From NCBI GenBank assembly GCA_019637075.1, contig JAHBWI010000007.1, positions 96,205 through 160,204 of the forward strand: a stretch of 64,000 nt of DNA, given 5' to 3'. Below are positions 18,064 through 27,195 of this stretch, piece by piece (position 1 is the stretch's first letter; every line of letters starts with the position of its first letter). The position numbers and the translations under genes are program-made. Source of the DNA: Nitrospiraceae bacterium (GTDB taxonomy: Bacteria; Nitrospirota; Nitrospiria; Nitrospirales; Nitrospiraceae). A model generated the notes under the pieces. That model searched no databases. It was not told the origin of the DNA and saw only the letters and a list, made by a program, of their open reading frames with translations.

Positions 18064-20025
18064 TCAGGCGCCTTCTGCCGATCCTGATCCGTGCAGGGCG
18101 ATAGGGGCCTGTTCCTCCTCGGTGGAGGTCGCAGCGGGAAGATGGAGGGCGAAAGTACTGCCTTCGCCAGGCTTGCTGCGTACATCGATCTTTCCGCCGT
18201 TGTCTTCGACGAGCCGCCTCACGTTCGTCAGCCCCAAGCCGGTGCCATACTCCTTGGTCGTGAAAAATGGCTCGAACAGCCGAGGCAAATGCTCCGGTGC
18301 AATCCCGCTTCCTGAATCCGTCACCTCGAGCAGCACGTCTGACTGCTTACCTCGGACGGTGACAAGCGTGAGCCTCCCCCCGTTCGGCATCGCTTCCGCA
18401 GCATTCGACAACAGATTGATCATGGCCTCCTTGATCTGGTCCGGGTCGATGCGCACCGGAGGCAGGCCTTCTCCAAACCGGCAGTCCACGGCGATTCGAT
18501 CGGCGCGTCCCTGAGCCTGCCACTGCCGGAGCGCTGTGCGAACGACGTCCTCTACCACGACGGACTTGAATTCAGGCGGCTTCTGTCTCGCGTAGCGGAG
18601 AAAATCGTTCAGCCGATGGGACAGCTTGTCGACCTCCTCGATGATGTAGCGGGCCACCTCTTGTCGCACTCCCGGTTCTTGATCTCCACCAAGGATGACT
18701 TGTGCGGAACTGCGGATGACGCCCAAGGGGTTTCGAATGTCGTGAGCGAGGGCGGCCAGCAACTGCCCGACGGACGCCAATTTCTCCCGCCGCACCAGTT
18801 CGTGTTGCTGGGCGCTGATGGTTCTGAAGTTTTCCTCCAGCACCGTCCTCATGGCGACGAAGCTCTCAGCGAGGTCTTCGATTTCATCCCCCGTGCGGTA
18901 CAGAGAGGGTGTCACCGTCGGCGGCGGTTCCGACGGCAGCGGCCCCGGCGAAGTAAGGTTTTGTCGCAGGGATTCGGCATCGCGCCGCAAGGCCGAGATC
19001 GGCCTCACAATGCGGTGCCCCACGAAAAAACCGAAACAGGACAGTGCGAGGACAAGACCGAATCCGATCAGTCCGACCGTGGTGAGCAGCGAGAAAACCG
19101 GCGCATAGGTTTCTTCGGGCGCCTGCCGGATGAAGGCATACCAACGATGCCCGCCGAGACTGGAGGGCGTTAAGGCATGGCCGAATCGTACCGGGGCAGC
19201 GCCGACAATCGCCTGGCGCCCTCCGTGAGCATCATCTTCGGCCACCAGCCAGAGCGGTTGCGGGGTTGCCAGCCGATTCATGAGCGACGACGGAATCAAA
19301 TGGGCTGTGGAGGGGAGCACGGGGCAGATCAACGGCGTGCCTTGGGTATCGACCAGCATGCCATGACCGGTGTCTCCCACACGGATGGGGAGGATCATGT
19401 CGGTAAGAAACTCTCGCCGAATCACGAGCCCGATTACACCGATCGCGGGCCCATCTTTTTCTTCGAGAATCGGGACGCCAATGTAAAAAACCGGTTGGCC
19501 AAGATCCGGATCGGGGACGAGAGGACTCACGTAATAGGTCGCGGGCGGCGCCTGCAGTGTCTCACGCCACCATGGCTGTTCGGCCGGTTTACGTAACACG
19601 CTGTCGGTGCTGGCGACGAGGCGGCCGTTCCGGTCGGCCACGATGACGCGCACATAGTGACCGGAGGTGGCAGCCCACTCGCGCAAGTATCTGGCCGTTT
19701 CCGATGCATCGGAGAAGGAAGGCTGGGCTTGGCGGGGGCCATCGACCGGGAGGCCTGCGTTGGACCGCTTCACCGGCTGACGAATGTGGGCTGGAACCAG
19801 GGCCAATCGAACCGCTCGGTCGATCTCCTGGTCGATGGCCGTCGCCAGTCGCAACGCCGTCGAACGGGCGATCTCCTGAAATCCTTCTCCGATCGCCTGT
19901 TTGATGCTGGCCGTGCTGAAGTGGTAGGTCGCCCAGAGAGCGACGACCCCCGGGACCATGCCGACGGTCAACAGGGCGAAGAAAAACTTCCTCTGGAGCC
20001 CACCGGCCCTGATCACTGAGCGCAT
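18064..20025 (-). CDS. sensor histidine kinase with double-Cache-type periplasmic domain
   Basis: The 653-residue protein has a first helix near residues 12-32, a periplasmic sensor of about 290 residues (dCache-like, with YYVSPLVPDPDLGQPVFYIGVPI) and a second helix near 320-345. HAMP follows, then the HisKA box LAHDIRNPLGVIRSS and an HATPase domain with NLLSNAAEAM, DSGSGI and GTGLGLTNVRRL. It phosphorylates the NtrC-type regulator encoded just upstream. The regulator stop TGA shares a base with this ATG (TGATG), giving tight coupling. The ligand is unknown. Confidence 0.92.
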   Translation of the reverse strand: MRSVIRAGGLQRKFFFALLTVGMVPGVVALWATYHFSTASIKQAIGEGFQEIARSTALRLATAIDQEIDRAVRLALVPAHIRQPVKRSNAGLPVDGPRQAQPSFSDASETARYLREWAATSGHYVRVIVADRNGRLVASTDSVLRKPAEQPWWRETLQAPPATYYVSPLVPDPDLGQPVFYIGVPILEEKDGPAIGVIGLVIRREFLTDMILPIRVGDTGHGMLVDTQGTPLICPVLPSTAHLIPSSLMNRLATPQPLWLVAEDDAHGGRQAIVGAAPVRFGHALTPSSLGGHRWYAFIRQAPEETYAPVFSLLTTVGLIGFGLVLALSCFGFFVGHRIVRPISALRRDAESLRQNLTSPGPLPSEPPPTVTPSLYRTGDEIEDLAESFVAMRTVLEENFRTISAQQHELVRREKLASVGQLLAALAHDIRNPLGVIRSSAQVILGGDQEPGVRQEVARYIIEEVDKLSHRLNDFLRYARQKPPEFKSVVVEDVVRTALRQWQAQGRADRIAVDCRFGEGLPPVRIDPDQIKEAMINLLSNAAEAMPNGGRLTLVTVRGKQSDVLLEVTDSGSGIAPEHLPRLFEPFFTTKEYGTGLGLTNVRRLVEDNGGKIDVRSKPGEGSTFALHLPAATSTEEEQAPIALHGSGSAEGA

Positions 20026-21410
20026 CACCCTGGCGGCTGCGAAAGGTTGTATTTGGCCATGCGATATCGAAGTGTGTTGCGTGTGACCTTGAGCAGGCGG
20101 CTTGCCTCAGAGATGTTGCCGCCGCTTTTTTGCAGGGCTTCTTGAAGAAGAGCTTTTTCCACCTCCTCGACCGACAGTCCCAGGGATAGTAGCGACGGGG
20201 GACTGTCTGGCGCGGATGCCGTCAGTGCGTCGCCGGTCCGCAGCGAGGCCGGCAAATGCTCCGCGGAGATTTCACCCTCCTTGCACGTGATCGTCAGCCA
20301 TTCCACGACATTGTGCAGTTCCCGCACGTTGCCGGGCCATCCGTATCGCTCCATGATGTGCAGCGCTTCCTGGCTGATTCCTCGGATGCGACTACCCCGT
20401 TCGCGTCGGGCGCTGTCCAAGAATGATCCGAGAATCGGAGCGATATCCTCGGGCCGTTCACGGAGCGGCGGCATGCGGAGTTGATAGACGTTCAATCGAT
20501 AGAACAGGTCCAGGCGAAAGCGTCCTTGCTTGATCAGATCGGGCAGTTCTTGGTTGGTGGCTGCGATGACGCGGATGTCGACTTTGATGCTGCGCACACC
20601 GCCCAATGGTTCGACGACATGGTGTTCCAGGACGCGCAGCAGCTTCGCTTGCGCGGTCAGGCTCATTTCACCGATTTCGTCGAGGAACAACGTGCCGTGG
20701 TCGGCCAGTTGGAACCGGCCCGGTTTGCCTTTCTTCGCGTCGGTGAATGCGCCCTTCTCGAATCCGAACAGCTCGGACTCCAGGAGGTGTTCGGGGATTC
20801 CGGCGCAGTTCAAGGCGACCATCGGAGCTTGCGCGCGAGGGCTTGCCAGGTGGATGGCGCGGGCCAATAGATCTTTGCCGGTACCGCTCTCACCGGTGAT
20901 GAGCACGGTGGCGTCCGTTTGCGCGACCTCCTTGGCCAGCCGTTTGACGAGGTCCATTTGCTTCGATACGCTCACCATGCGGTCGAATCCGTATTGTTCG
21001 TGGAGATCCGCGCGAAGCGATCGGTTGTCGCGAGATAGTTGTCGCAGGTGCAGCGCCCGTCCGATCACGATCTTCAGTTCGTCATTGTCCACCGGCTTGG
21101 AAATGTAATCGTAGGCGCCTTTCTGCATGGCTTCGACCGCCGATTTCACCGTCCCATAGCCGGTGACGATGATGACCGGCACATCGGGCAGTTGCTGCCG
21201 CGCGGCTTCCAGGATGTCCATCCCGGACACGGCACCCAGCTGCAGGTCGGTGATGATGAGGTCGATCGCCGGTTGTTCCTGAATCAGGCGGAGGGCTTCG
21301 GCGCCGGACGCGGCGAATTGTAAGTCATGCCCGGTGGATTTCAGGACGAGTTCGAAGAGCCGTCGCATGCGCTCTTCGTCTTCGATGATGAGTAGGCTGG
21401 CTGCCTGCAT
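20025..21410 (-). CDS. sigma54-dependent NtrC-family response regulator
   Basis: The 461-residue protein has a receiver domain with phospho-acceptor D55 (IITDLQLG), an AAA+ domain with Walker A GESGTGKD and Walker B GTLFLDEIGEM, and a Fis-type helix-turn-helix at the C-terminus (NISEASRLLKVTRNTLRYRM). The sigma54 contact loop reads GAFTDA instead of GAFTGA. It would activate sigma54 promoters in response to the kinase encoded downstream. ATG at 21410 is preferred over an in-frame TTG at 21425. Confidence 0.93.
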   Translation of the reverse strand: MQAASLLIIEDEERMRRLFELVLKSTGHDLQFAASGAEALRLIQEQPAIDLIITDLQLGAVSGMDILEAARQQLPDVPVIIVTGYGTVKSAVEAMQKGAYDYISKPVDNDELKIVIGRALHLRQLSRDNRSLRADLHEQYGFDRMVSVSKQMDLVKRLAKEVAQTDATVLITGESGTGKDLLARAIHLASPRAQAPMVALNCAGIPEHLLESELFGFEKGAFTDAKKGKPGRFQLADHGTLFLDEIGEMSLTAQAKLLRVLEHHVVEPLGGVRSIKVDIRVIAATNQELPDLIKQGRFRLDLFYRLNVYQLRMPPLRERPEDIAPILGSFLDSARRERGSRIRGISQEALHIMERYGWPGNVRELHNVVEWLTITCKEGEISAEHLPASLRTGDALTASAPDSPPSLLSLGLSVEEVEKALLQEALQKSGGNISEASRLLKVTRNTLRYRMAKYNLSQPPG

Positions 21411-21511
21411 AGGGCGATTCTGCAATCGGAACGGGATCGCGCGATGCCCGGAGCGGACAAACGTAGCCTACCATTAACCGACGGGAAAGGAGAAGTGCCC
21501 CTCGGACGCTG

Positions 21512-22519
21512 TCACTCCGAGCGTGGTGGAGCTGCTGTCCTGGGAGGGGCCGTAGAGGCCTGCGCCCAGACGATGTTGCGGTGCAGGCCGGATGCTTTGG
21601 CCCGCTTGATCGGGCTGAGACGAAAGGTGGCGCTGAATTCCGTTTCCTCCATCTTGGCGAGCCGGGAGAGGTCCGGCGCCAGCGTGAGTGCCGTCGGCTG
21701 AAATCTCTGCTCCTTGCTGGGTTCAGCTGCATGGTTATAGGGACAGGCGTCAAGGCAATCGTCGCAGCCGAAGATGCGGTTGCCGATCGCTCGCCGTACC
21801 TCCTCCGGCACGTCCGAGCCGTCGCCACGGTACTCGATGGTCAGGTACGAAATGCAGCGACGGGCGTCGACGATGTAGGGCTCGGGGATGGCCCCGGTCG
21901 GGCAGGCCTGGATGCAGAGGCGGCAGGTGCCGCAGAGGTCGCTGCCTGGTTCATCCGGTTGGAGTTCTGCCGTCGTGAGAATTTCGCCCAGCAAGAGCCA
22001 AGAGCCGTGACGGGCGGAGACGAGATTCGAGTGTTTCCCGATCCATCCCAATCCGGCCTGCTGGGCCCAGGTCTTTTCCATGACCGGCCCCGTGTCGACG
22101 TAGGTCAGTGAGCGAGCCTCGGCGCAGATGGCCTGCACGTCCTTCCCAAGGGCGGTGAGCCGTTCGCCCAGAATGCGGTGGTAGTCCTCTCCCCAGGCGT
22201 AACGGGCGATACGTCCGTGCCCCGGTCGTTCATCGGCTCGGTGGTGGCTGTAGTAGTTCAGGCCGACTGAAACGACGGAGCGGCAGCCTGGAAGGACGAT
22301 GTTGGGATCAGCGCGTTTTGCAGGGTCCTTGGCCATCCAGGTCATGCCGGCCTGGTACCCGCGGCGGAGCCATTCGGTCAGGCGTCCATAGCGATCGCTT
22401 ACTTGCCCAGACTCCTCCGATGCCGAGTCCGGCTGCGTCACGATGCTGATCCCGACCGCGTCAAACCCGAGCCTGTGTGCGGCCTCTTTAATTGCAAGCG
22501 ACCGCGTCGCGGGGGTCAT
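21512..22519 (-). CDS. queG: epoxyqueuosine reductase QueG
   Basis: Cobalamin-dependent iron-sulfur enzyme that converts epoxyqueuosine to queuosine in tRNA, the final step of the pathway. The 335-residue protein has the N-terminal DUF1730 region, the conserved GLGWIGKHSN, and two [4Fe-4S] motifs: CGTCRLCIQACPTGAI and CDDCLDACPYN. The ATG at 22519 overlaps the stop of the upstream cysteine-rich gene in an ATGA arrangement, so they are translated together. Other queuosine genes are not in the window. Confidence 0.95.
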   Translation of the reverse strand: MTPATRSLAIKEAAHRLGFDAVGISIVTQPDSASEESGQVSDRYGRLTEWLRRGYQAGMTWMAKDPAKRADPNIVLPGCRSVVSVGLNYYSHHRADERPGHGRIARYAWGEDYHRILGERLTALGKDVQAICAEARSLTYVDTGPVMEKTWAQQAGLGWIGKHSNLVSARHGSWLLLGEILTTAELQPDEPGSDLCGTCRLCIQACPTGAIPEPYIVDARRCISYLTIEYRGDGSDVPEEVRRAIGNRIFGCDDCLDACPYNHAAEPSKEQRFQPTALTLAPDLSRLAKMEETEFSATFRLSPIKRAKASGLHRNIVWAQASTAPPRTAAPPRSE

Positions 22520-22896
22520 GGCTTCTTTGAACAATCGAAGCGGACGCTGAACTGGCCTGTGCAGTGGCTGGATTCACATCGGCTGCAGCTGCCCGTAATG
22601 CGGGCTTTCCAATCCGTCGCATTCGGGTCGAACCGACAGAATGTCTTACCGGCCTTGGACACCGTGATCCATGGCTTGGTCGTACCGGGAAAGTTAGCCA
22701 CGCTGCAGCCCTGCGGGATGGGGACATCGCACTGTTGGGCAGGCTGCCCCAATGCCATACCAAACCCGCAGGTCTGTTCCGTCGTGGCCGAGGATTCGTC
22801 CGTCGGTTGGGCATGGCTCAGCGTCGGTAACGGCAACCAGGCAGAGATGATCGCGGCGGTCAGCAAGAGTTGTTGAGCAGTAGGCAAGTGAGGCAT
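22516..22896 (-). CDS. secreted cysteine-rich protein of unknown function
   Basis: The 126-residue protein has a signal peptide (LLLTAAIISAWLPLPTLSHA) and a mature part of about 95 residues with eight cysteines. They occur as C-x-C-type and spaced pairs (TCGFG, QCDVP, GCSVANFPG, FCRFD, SCSRC, HCTGQF, FDCSK), which suggests four disulfides. I do not recognise a family. It overlaps queG by four bases (ATGA) although the two products act in different compartments. A segment resembling TATGCT upstream may be a -10 element, but no convincing -35 was found. Confidence 0.7.
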   Translation of the reverse strand: MPHLPTAQQLLLTAAIISAWLPLPTLSHAQPTDESSATTEQTCGFGMALGQPAQQCDVPIPQGCSVANFPGTTKPWITVSKAGKTFCRFDPNATDWKARITGSCSRCESSHCTGQFSVRFDCSKKP

Positions 22897-23194
22897 TGGC
22901 GAAGACTCCTTGTGAAGCACGCATCCTAGCATAGCTGTGGACCAGCCACCACGGACGGACAGGGAGCGTGAGCGGAGTGGACCGGTTCGAACGTTTCCCC
23001 TCCGTCTTGTTCAAAAAGCTCCGGGGGGAAGGGATCGCTGAACGGCGCCGTTCGCTAACTGCAAGTCTTTATTGACGGGGAAGATGGCATGTTAGTTGCG
23101 TCTTGTCCGGCGCGGCGGGGCGCACGGGTGTGTCGAGTGAATGGGGGGCTGGCCTAATAAAGACTGGTCCAAACTGGCTCCTGGTCGAGATGGC

Positions 23195-23956
23195 ATGATA
23201 CAGGCCAAAGTTCTCATCGTTGACGATGAAGTTGTCGTGGCGGAGGATATTCGCCGACAGCTTCGGTCTATCGGCTACGTGGTGGTCGGGGTGGCATCCT
23301 CGGGCGCCGATGCCATTCGGCTCGCCGGCGAGCACGTCCCTGATCTCATCTTGATGGATGTCAAACTGAAGGGCCCGATGGACGGCATCGAGACCGCCCG
23401 AAGCATCCAGCAGCAATATGAAATCCCTGTGATCTACCTCACGGCCTTTGCGGATGACGACACACTTCAGCGCGCGCGCCATACGTTGCCACTGGCCTAC
23501 CTCATCAAACCCTTCGTCAGCAGCGATCTCCGCGCCGCCGTGGAACTTGCCTTGTTCCGGCACCGGGTGTCGCGGATGGTGGAACAGCGCGGGCGTTGGT
23601 TGAGCGCCGTGGTCAAGGCTATGGGGGATGCGGTCGTGACCATCGATCGAGACAGCCGTGTGACGATGTTGAATCCGGCTGCTGAGGGGTTGACCGGCTG
23701 GTCCGAGGCAGAGGCGGTTGGCAAGGATGTCGATGAGATTGTGGTGCTCATGGATCCAGTGACTCGCCAACCTCTTCCAAGGTCCGCCCAGCGAGTCCTT
23801 CAGTCGCAGAGCGAGACTGAATCGGGCGGTCGCGCCGCCATCCTGCGGCATCGTCATGGCGGTGAATGCCGCATCAGCGACAGTTCGGCGCTCATTCATG
23901 ACGAACAGGGTGTGACGACTGGCATGGTGATGGTTTTTCGTCTGGCCGGCGACTGA
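23195..23956 (+). CDS. response regulator with C-terminal PAS domain
   Basis: The 253-residue protein has a receiver domain (VLIVDDEVVV, acceptor D55 in LILMDVKLKG, YLIKPF), then a PAS domain from about residue 140 (AVVTIDRDSRVTMLNPAAEGLTGWSEAEAVG). No DNA-binding or enzymatic output domain is present, so it may relay a signal through protein contacts. No kinase gene is adjacent. The start (MIQAKVLIVD) matches the receiver N-terminus; the upstream in-frame start at 23141 adds an unlikely tail. The 298-base gap before it, shared with the divergent cysteine-rich gene, holds no clear promoter. Confidence 0.9.
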   Translation: MIQAKVLIVDDEVVVAEDIRRQLRSIGYVVVGVASSGADAIRLAGEHVPDLILMDVKLKGPMDGIETARSIQQQYEIPVIYLTAFADDDTLQRARHTLPLAYLIKPFVSSDLRAAVELALFRHRVSRMVEQRGRWLSAVVKAMGDAVVTIDRDSRVTMLNPAAEGLTGWSEAEAVGKDVDEIVVLMDPVTRQPLPRSAQRVLQSQSETESGGRAAILRHRHGGECRISDSSALIHDEQGVTTGMVMVFRLAGD

Positions 23957-24009
23957 CCCTGACGACCGGCTTCAGCGCTTCCCCGCTCGCGCCCTCCTGA
24001 GTCGATCGG

Positions 24010-24015
24010 TATAAT
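24010..24015 (+). promoter_or_regulatory. perfect -10 element upstream of the DGQHR gene
   Basis: TATAAT stands at 24010-24015, but the position 17-18 bases upstream is GC-rich and lacks a recognisable -35. If used, transcription starts near 24022 with a leader of about 110 bases. Confidence 0.35.
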
Positions 24016-24133
24016 AAACCGTTGAACGAGAGCAGATGTCACCGCGGGATCGCCCGGCTTGCAGTCCTTGATCGGCGCATCCGCTTACGGTGCAGTCCTG
24101 CCGACGAGGATCTTGCGCCGAGGAGGAGGTTTC

Positions 24134-25246
24134 ATGCTCGCGACGCGAATCAGGCAGAAAGAGGGGCTCTTCTATTTCATTGCCTACAAGGCTGCGGCGT
24201 TACTCGACAAGATCCAGTTCACGAGTCGGTACTATTTCGAGGGCGAAGAGATTGCCGCTGCTTCCGTCGGGGAACACGATGAAGTCGCCAAATTTATCTC
24301 GGGAATCGAGCGGAGCGAGAAGGGCTTTCAGCGCATACTCAATCGTCAGAAGATCAAACAGATCGTGAATTTTTACGAGACGGTGGTTTCCCAGCCAATG
24401 GTCCCTGGTACGATTTTGCTGTTCACCGATGAGACCCTGGCGTTCCGCAGAGCCGGTGAGTCGGACTCGGTCGGGCATCTCAGTGAGCCGAAGGGCCGGT
24501 ACCTCGTCATCGATGGCCAGCATCGATTGGCCGGGCTGCATTTCTTTCGGGATAAACATCCTGATCAAATTGACCAGGTCGAAGTACCTTGTGTCCTGTT
24601 CGACGGTCGAAGCGCGGACTTCGCGACAGAAATGTTCGTCATCATCAATTCGACCCACACCCGGATCAATCGCTCCCATCTCGTGGATCTGTACGAAAAG
24701 GTCTCCTGGGAAAGCCCGGAGAAGAAATTCGCCGCCAAGGTGGCCAATCTGCTGTATGGCGAGGATGATTCTCCCCTACAATACAAGATCAATCGCTTGG
24801 GGGGACGGAGTAAGCAGGAGAAATGGATTTTGCAGTCTGAAATGTTCAATGAGCTCCTGAAAGTGGTGCTGTCCCACAAGCGATGGATGGATTCGCATTT
24901 GGCCATGAGGGCGGACCGATTCTATGCCCTCGTTCGGGACTACCTGAAGGGCGTGAAAGACGTGATGGGCGACATCTGGGGCAACAACGAGCGCTATATG
25001 TTTACGCGTGACGTGACGCTCAAGGCTCTGATACGGGTGCTCAACGATCTGATCGTGGATCGCAAGCTGATCACGGACTGGGAAACCCAGCGCAGTCACA
25101 AGCCGTTTGTCGAGTTGCTCGCCCCTTGGGCGGAACTCACCAAGGAGTTTCGTGCAGATGGGTTTTACGAACGGTTCCCTGCCAAAGGGCAGCTGGAAAG
25201 GGTTCGCCGGGTGCATCAGCGGCTACTTGAGGCAATGACGAGCTAG
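24134..25246 (+). CDS. DGQHR-domain protein (DndB/ParB-like fold)
   Basis: The 370-residue protein contains IDGQHRLAGL, with D127-G128-Q129-H130-R131. This is the signature of the DGQHR family, which includes DndB, the regulator of DNA phosphorothioation. The N-terminal part has RYYFEGEEIAAASVGEHDEV and NRQKIKQIVNFYE, and a conserved IINSTHTRINRSHLVDLYE lies after the signature. No dndA, dndC, dndD or dndE homologue or restriction gene is nearby, so this is an orphan copy. A strong AGGAGG is 7 bases before the ATG. A gene for a START-like exported protein begins one base after its stop. Confidence 0.8.
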   Translation: MLATRIRQKEGLFYFIAYKAAALLDKIQFTSRYYFEGEEIAAASVGEHDEVAKFISGIERSEKGFQRILNRQKIKQIVNFYETVVSQPMVPGTILLFTDETLAFRRAGESDSVGHLSEPKGRYLVIDGQHRLAGLHFFRDKHPDQIDQVEVPCVLFDGRSADFATEMFVIINSTHTRINRSHLVDLYEKVSWESPEKKFAAKVANLLYGEDDSPLQYKINRLGGRSKQEKWILQSEMFNELLKVVLSHKRWMDSHLAMRADRFYALVRDYLKGVKDVMGDIWGNNERYMFTRDVTLKALIRVLNDLIVDRKLITDWETQRSHKPFVELLAPWAELTKEFRADGFYERFPAKGQLERVRRVHQRLLEAMTS

Positions 25247-25247
25247 C

Positions 25248-25829
25248 ATGAGAAAACCGTTCGGTTTGCGCTTGCTGGCCGGTGTGCTGCTCACCTTGCT
25301 CTCCGCGGGGGAGCCGACCTGGGCTGCCGAGGAACGCCACAAGGATGCGGCCTTGCAGGACCTCTCCGTGCAGACACAATCAAACGGTGGCGTACGAGCC
25401 ACCGCCACGCTGCTGTTTCCTGGAAGTCCCACCGTCATTCAGGAGATCTTGACGGACTATCCCAAATGGCCCGAGCTTTTTGAAACCCGGATGCGAATGG
25501 CGAAGGTCGAGCAACGCGATGAGCGTGTGCTCACAGAATTGTACATCTCGCATTCCCTATTGCCGGGAGAACGCCGGCTTGTGTGTGAGTCGCAGCCGTT
25601 GCCCGGCGGTGGGTTGGTGACTGAACTCAAAGGGGGCGATTTCAAGCAGTACCGACGGGTGTGGAAGCTCGCGCCTGCCGGGAATGGGACCCAGACACGC
25701 GCGGAGTTTGATCTGTTGGTGGAAGTCGACACCGTCATTCCAGATTGGATGATCGCGGTGGCGATGGAGCGAGAACTGGAAACCCACTTCCGAATCGTGC
25801 GACAGCGGGCGTTGGATCGAATTCGGTAG
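25248..25829 (+). CDS. exported START/SRPBCC (polyketide cyclase-like) protein
   Basis: The 193-residue protein has a signal peptide ending near SAGEPTWA. The mature part matches the coenzyme Q-binding/polyketide cyclase type of the START superfamily: FPGSPTVIQEILTDYPKWPELF at the front, and a long C-terminal helix with MERELETHFRIVRQRALDR. Members bind hydrophobic ligands, and an envelope location suggests lipid or quinone handling. It starts one base after the DGQHR stop, so both are probably on one transcript, though the functions look unrelated. Confidence 0.8.
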   Translation: MRKPFGLRLLAGVLLTLLSAGEPTWAAEERHKDAALQDLSVQTQSNGGVRATATLLFPGSPTVIQEILTDYPKWPELFETRMRMAKVEQRDERVLTELYISHSLLPGERRLVCESQPLPGGGLVTELKGGDFKQYRRVWKLAPAGNGTQTRAEFDLLVEVDTVIPDWMIAVAMERELETHFRIVRQRALDRIR

Positions 25830-25874
25830 GTCTCTGCGCGCATGGTCCGTCGGGAGCCGGGGGCAGAACTGGAT

Positions 25875-27053
25875 TCAGCCGGGAAACACCAATTCGGACA
25901 ATTCGGCCTTCTCCACGCCCTGTTTGACGAAGGCGCTGATTTCCAGCCCGCGTTCAACCCGCAAAATATCTTCCAGTCTGGTGCGCGTGCTGGGATGTTG
26001 CGGCACGAACAGTTTGCAACAATCCTGATCGGGCTCGATGGACGTCTCGAAGCTGCCGAGTTGCCGTGCCTGCTCGGTAATTTCGATTTTGTCCATGCCG
26101 ATCAGCGGACGAAGGAGCGGCAGTTCCGCCGCCGCCTCGATGACCGACAGGTTTTCGGGCGTCTGTGAGGCGACCTGGCCGAGACTGTCTCCGGTGACCA
26201 GGGCCCAGCAGTTCTCCCGCTTGGCCAATTCTTCCGCAATGCGCACCATCAATCGGCGGTACAACACGACGCGGAACGGTGCCGGAGCCTGCGCCACGAT
26301 CTCTCGCTGGATTTCGCCGAAGGGCACGACGAACAAGCGGCTGTAGTACTGGTAAACCGTCAGCAACTGAGCCAGTTCCCGGGCTTTTTCTTCCGACGCC
26401 CGGCTTACGAGGGGGCGGCCCGAGAAATGGACGAAGAGCGCCTTGCATCCGCGTTTCATCATCCGATAGGCAGCGACGGGAGAATCGATGCCGCCCGACA
26501 ACAGGCAGGCCACTTTTCCGCTGGTTCCCACCGGCATACCGCCCGGTCCATTCGTCTTGTCCGCCGCGATGTGGGCTTCTTTCGTGAGAAGTTCGACATA
26601 GAGCGTCAAGTCGGGGTTCTTGAGCTTGACCGTCTTTCCAGTCATTGCCGCGACATGGGCGCCGATTTCGCGTTCAGCATCCATCGACGTCATCGGCAGC
26701 CGTTTGTCGGCACGTTTAGCAGTCACACGAAAGGTGGAGAAGTTCTTTCCGGCCGCGGCCCGTTCCGCTGCATGTTTGAGCATGGTCAGGTCCGGCTGCT
26801 CTAAGTTGAGCGGGAGGGACTCGGTCAGGAGAAAATTCGAGATGCCGCAGGTACGCCGCAGCCGTGACGCGACCTCGGTGAGGGGAACATCCTCAGGAAT
26901 GGTGATGCGGATGCGTCCTTGCAATGAGTCGATCCGGCGGAGGCGGAGATCCTTGAGTCCGAGCCGGAGGTTGCGGACGAGCCGCTGTTCGAAGAAGTCG
27001 CGGTTGCGTCCTTTGAGAGCGAGTTCGTGGTAGTGGATGATAGCGCAATGCAT
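25875..27053 (-). CDS. thiI: tRNA 4-thiouridine synthase ThiI (no rhodanese domain)
   Basis: Adenylates uridine 8 of tRNA for sulfur transfer and can also feed thiamine thiazole synthesis. The 392-residue protein has an N-terminal ferredoxin-like and THUMP region (HELALKGRNRDFFE), then the PP-loop motif SGGIDS at residues 186-191, and the conserved VTGDSLGQVASQTPENL. The C-terminal rhodanese domain of E. coli ThiI is missing, as in many bacteria. The start at 27053 (MHCAIIHYHE) fits the family; no Shine-Dalgarno sequence precedes it. The next 142 bases up to trxB show no recognisable feature. Confidence 0.93.
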   Translation of the reverse strand: MHCAIIHYHELALKGRNRDFFEQRLVRNLRLGLKDLRLRRIDSLQGRIRITIPEDVPLTEVASRLRRTCGISNFLLTESLPLNLEQPDLTMLKHAAERAAAGKNFSTFRVTAKRADKRLPMTSMDAEREIGAHVAAMTGKTVKLKNPDLTLYVELLTKEAHIAADKTNGPGGMPVGTSGKVACLLSGGIDSPVAAYRMMKRGCKALFVHFSGRPLVSRASEEKARELAQLLTVYQYYSRLFVVPFGEIQREIVAQAPAPFRVVLYRRLMVRIAEELAKRENCWALVTGDSLGQVASQTPENLSVIEAAAELPLLRPLIGMDKIEITEQARQLGSFETSIEPDQDCCKLFVPQHPSTRTRLEDILRVERGLEISAFVKQGVEKAELSELVFPG

Positions 27054-27195
27054 GGATTTAGCAGGAGGCCGAAAATGGTTCCCAACTTCGTTCTCGGCGC
27101 AACACAATCCTCGATGCGCCCCTGAGGGGGCACATCCGGCTTCTGTCTTGCCTGCGGCCTCGCTGGTTGACGATTTTGAGCATCCTGAGCCGTGG

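Noticed and set aside
24134..25246. A complete phosphorothioation or restriction island around the DGQHR gene
   Set aside because: Neighbouring genes on both sides are housekeeping or envelope genes; no dndACDE, ssp or nuclease gene is present.
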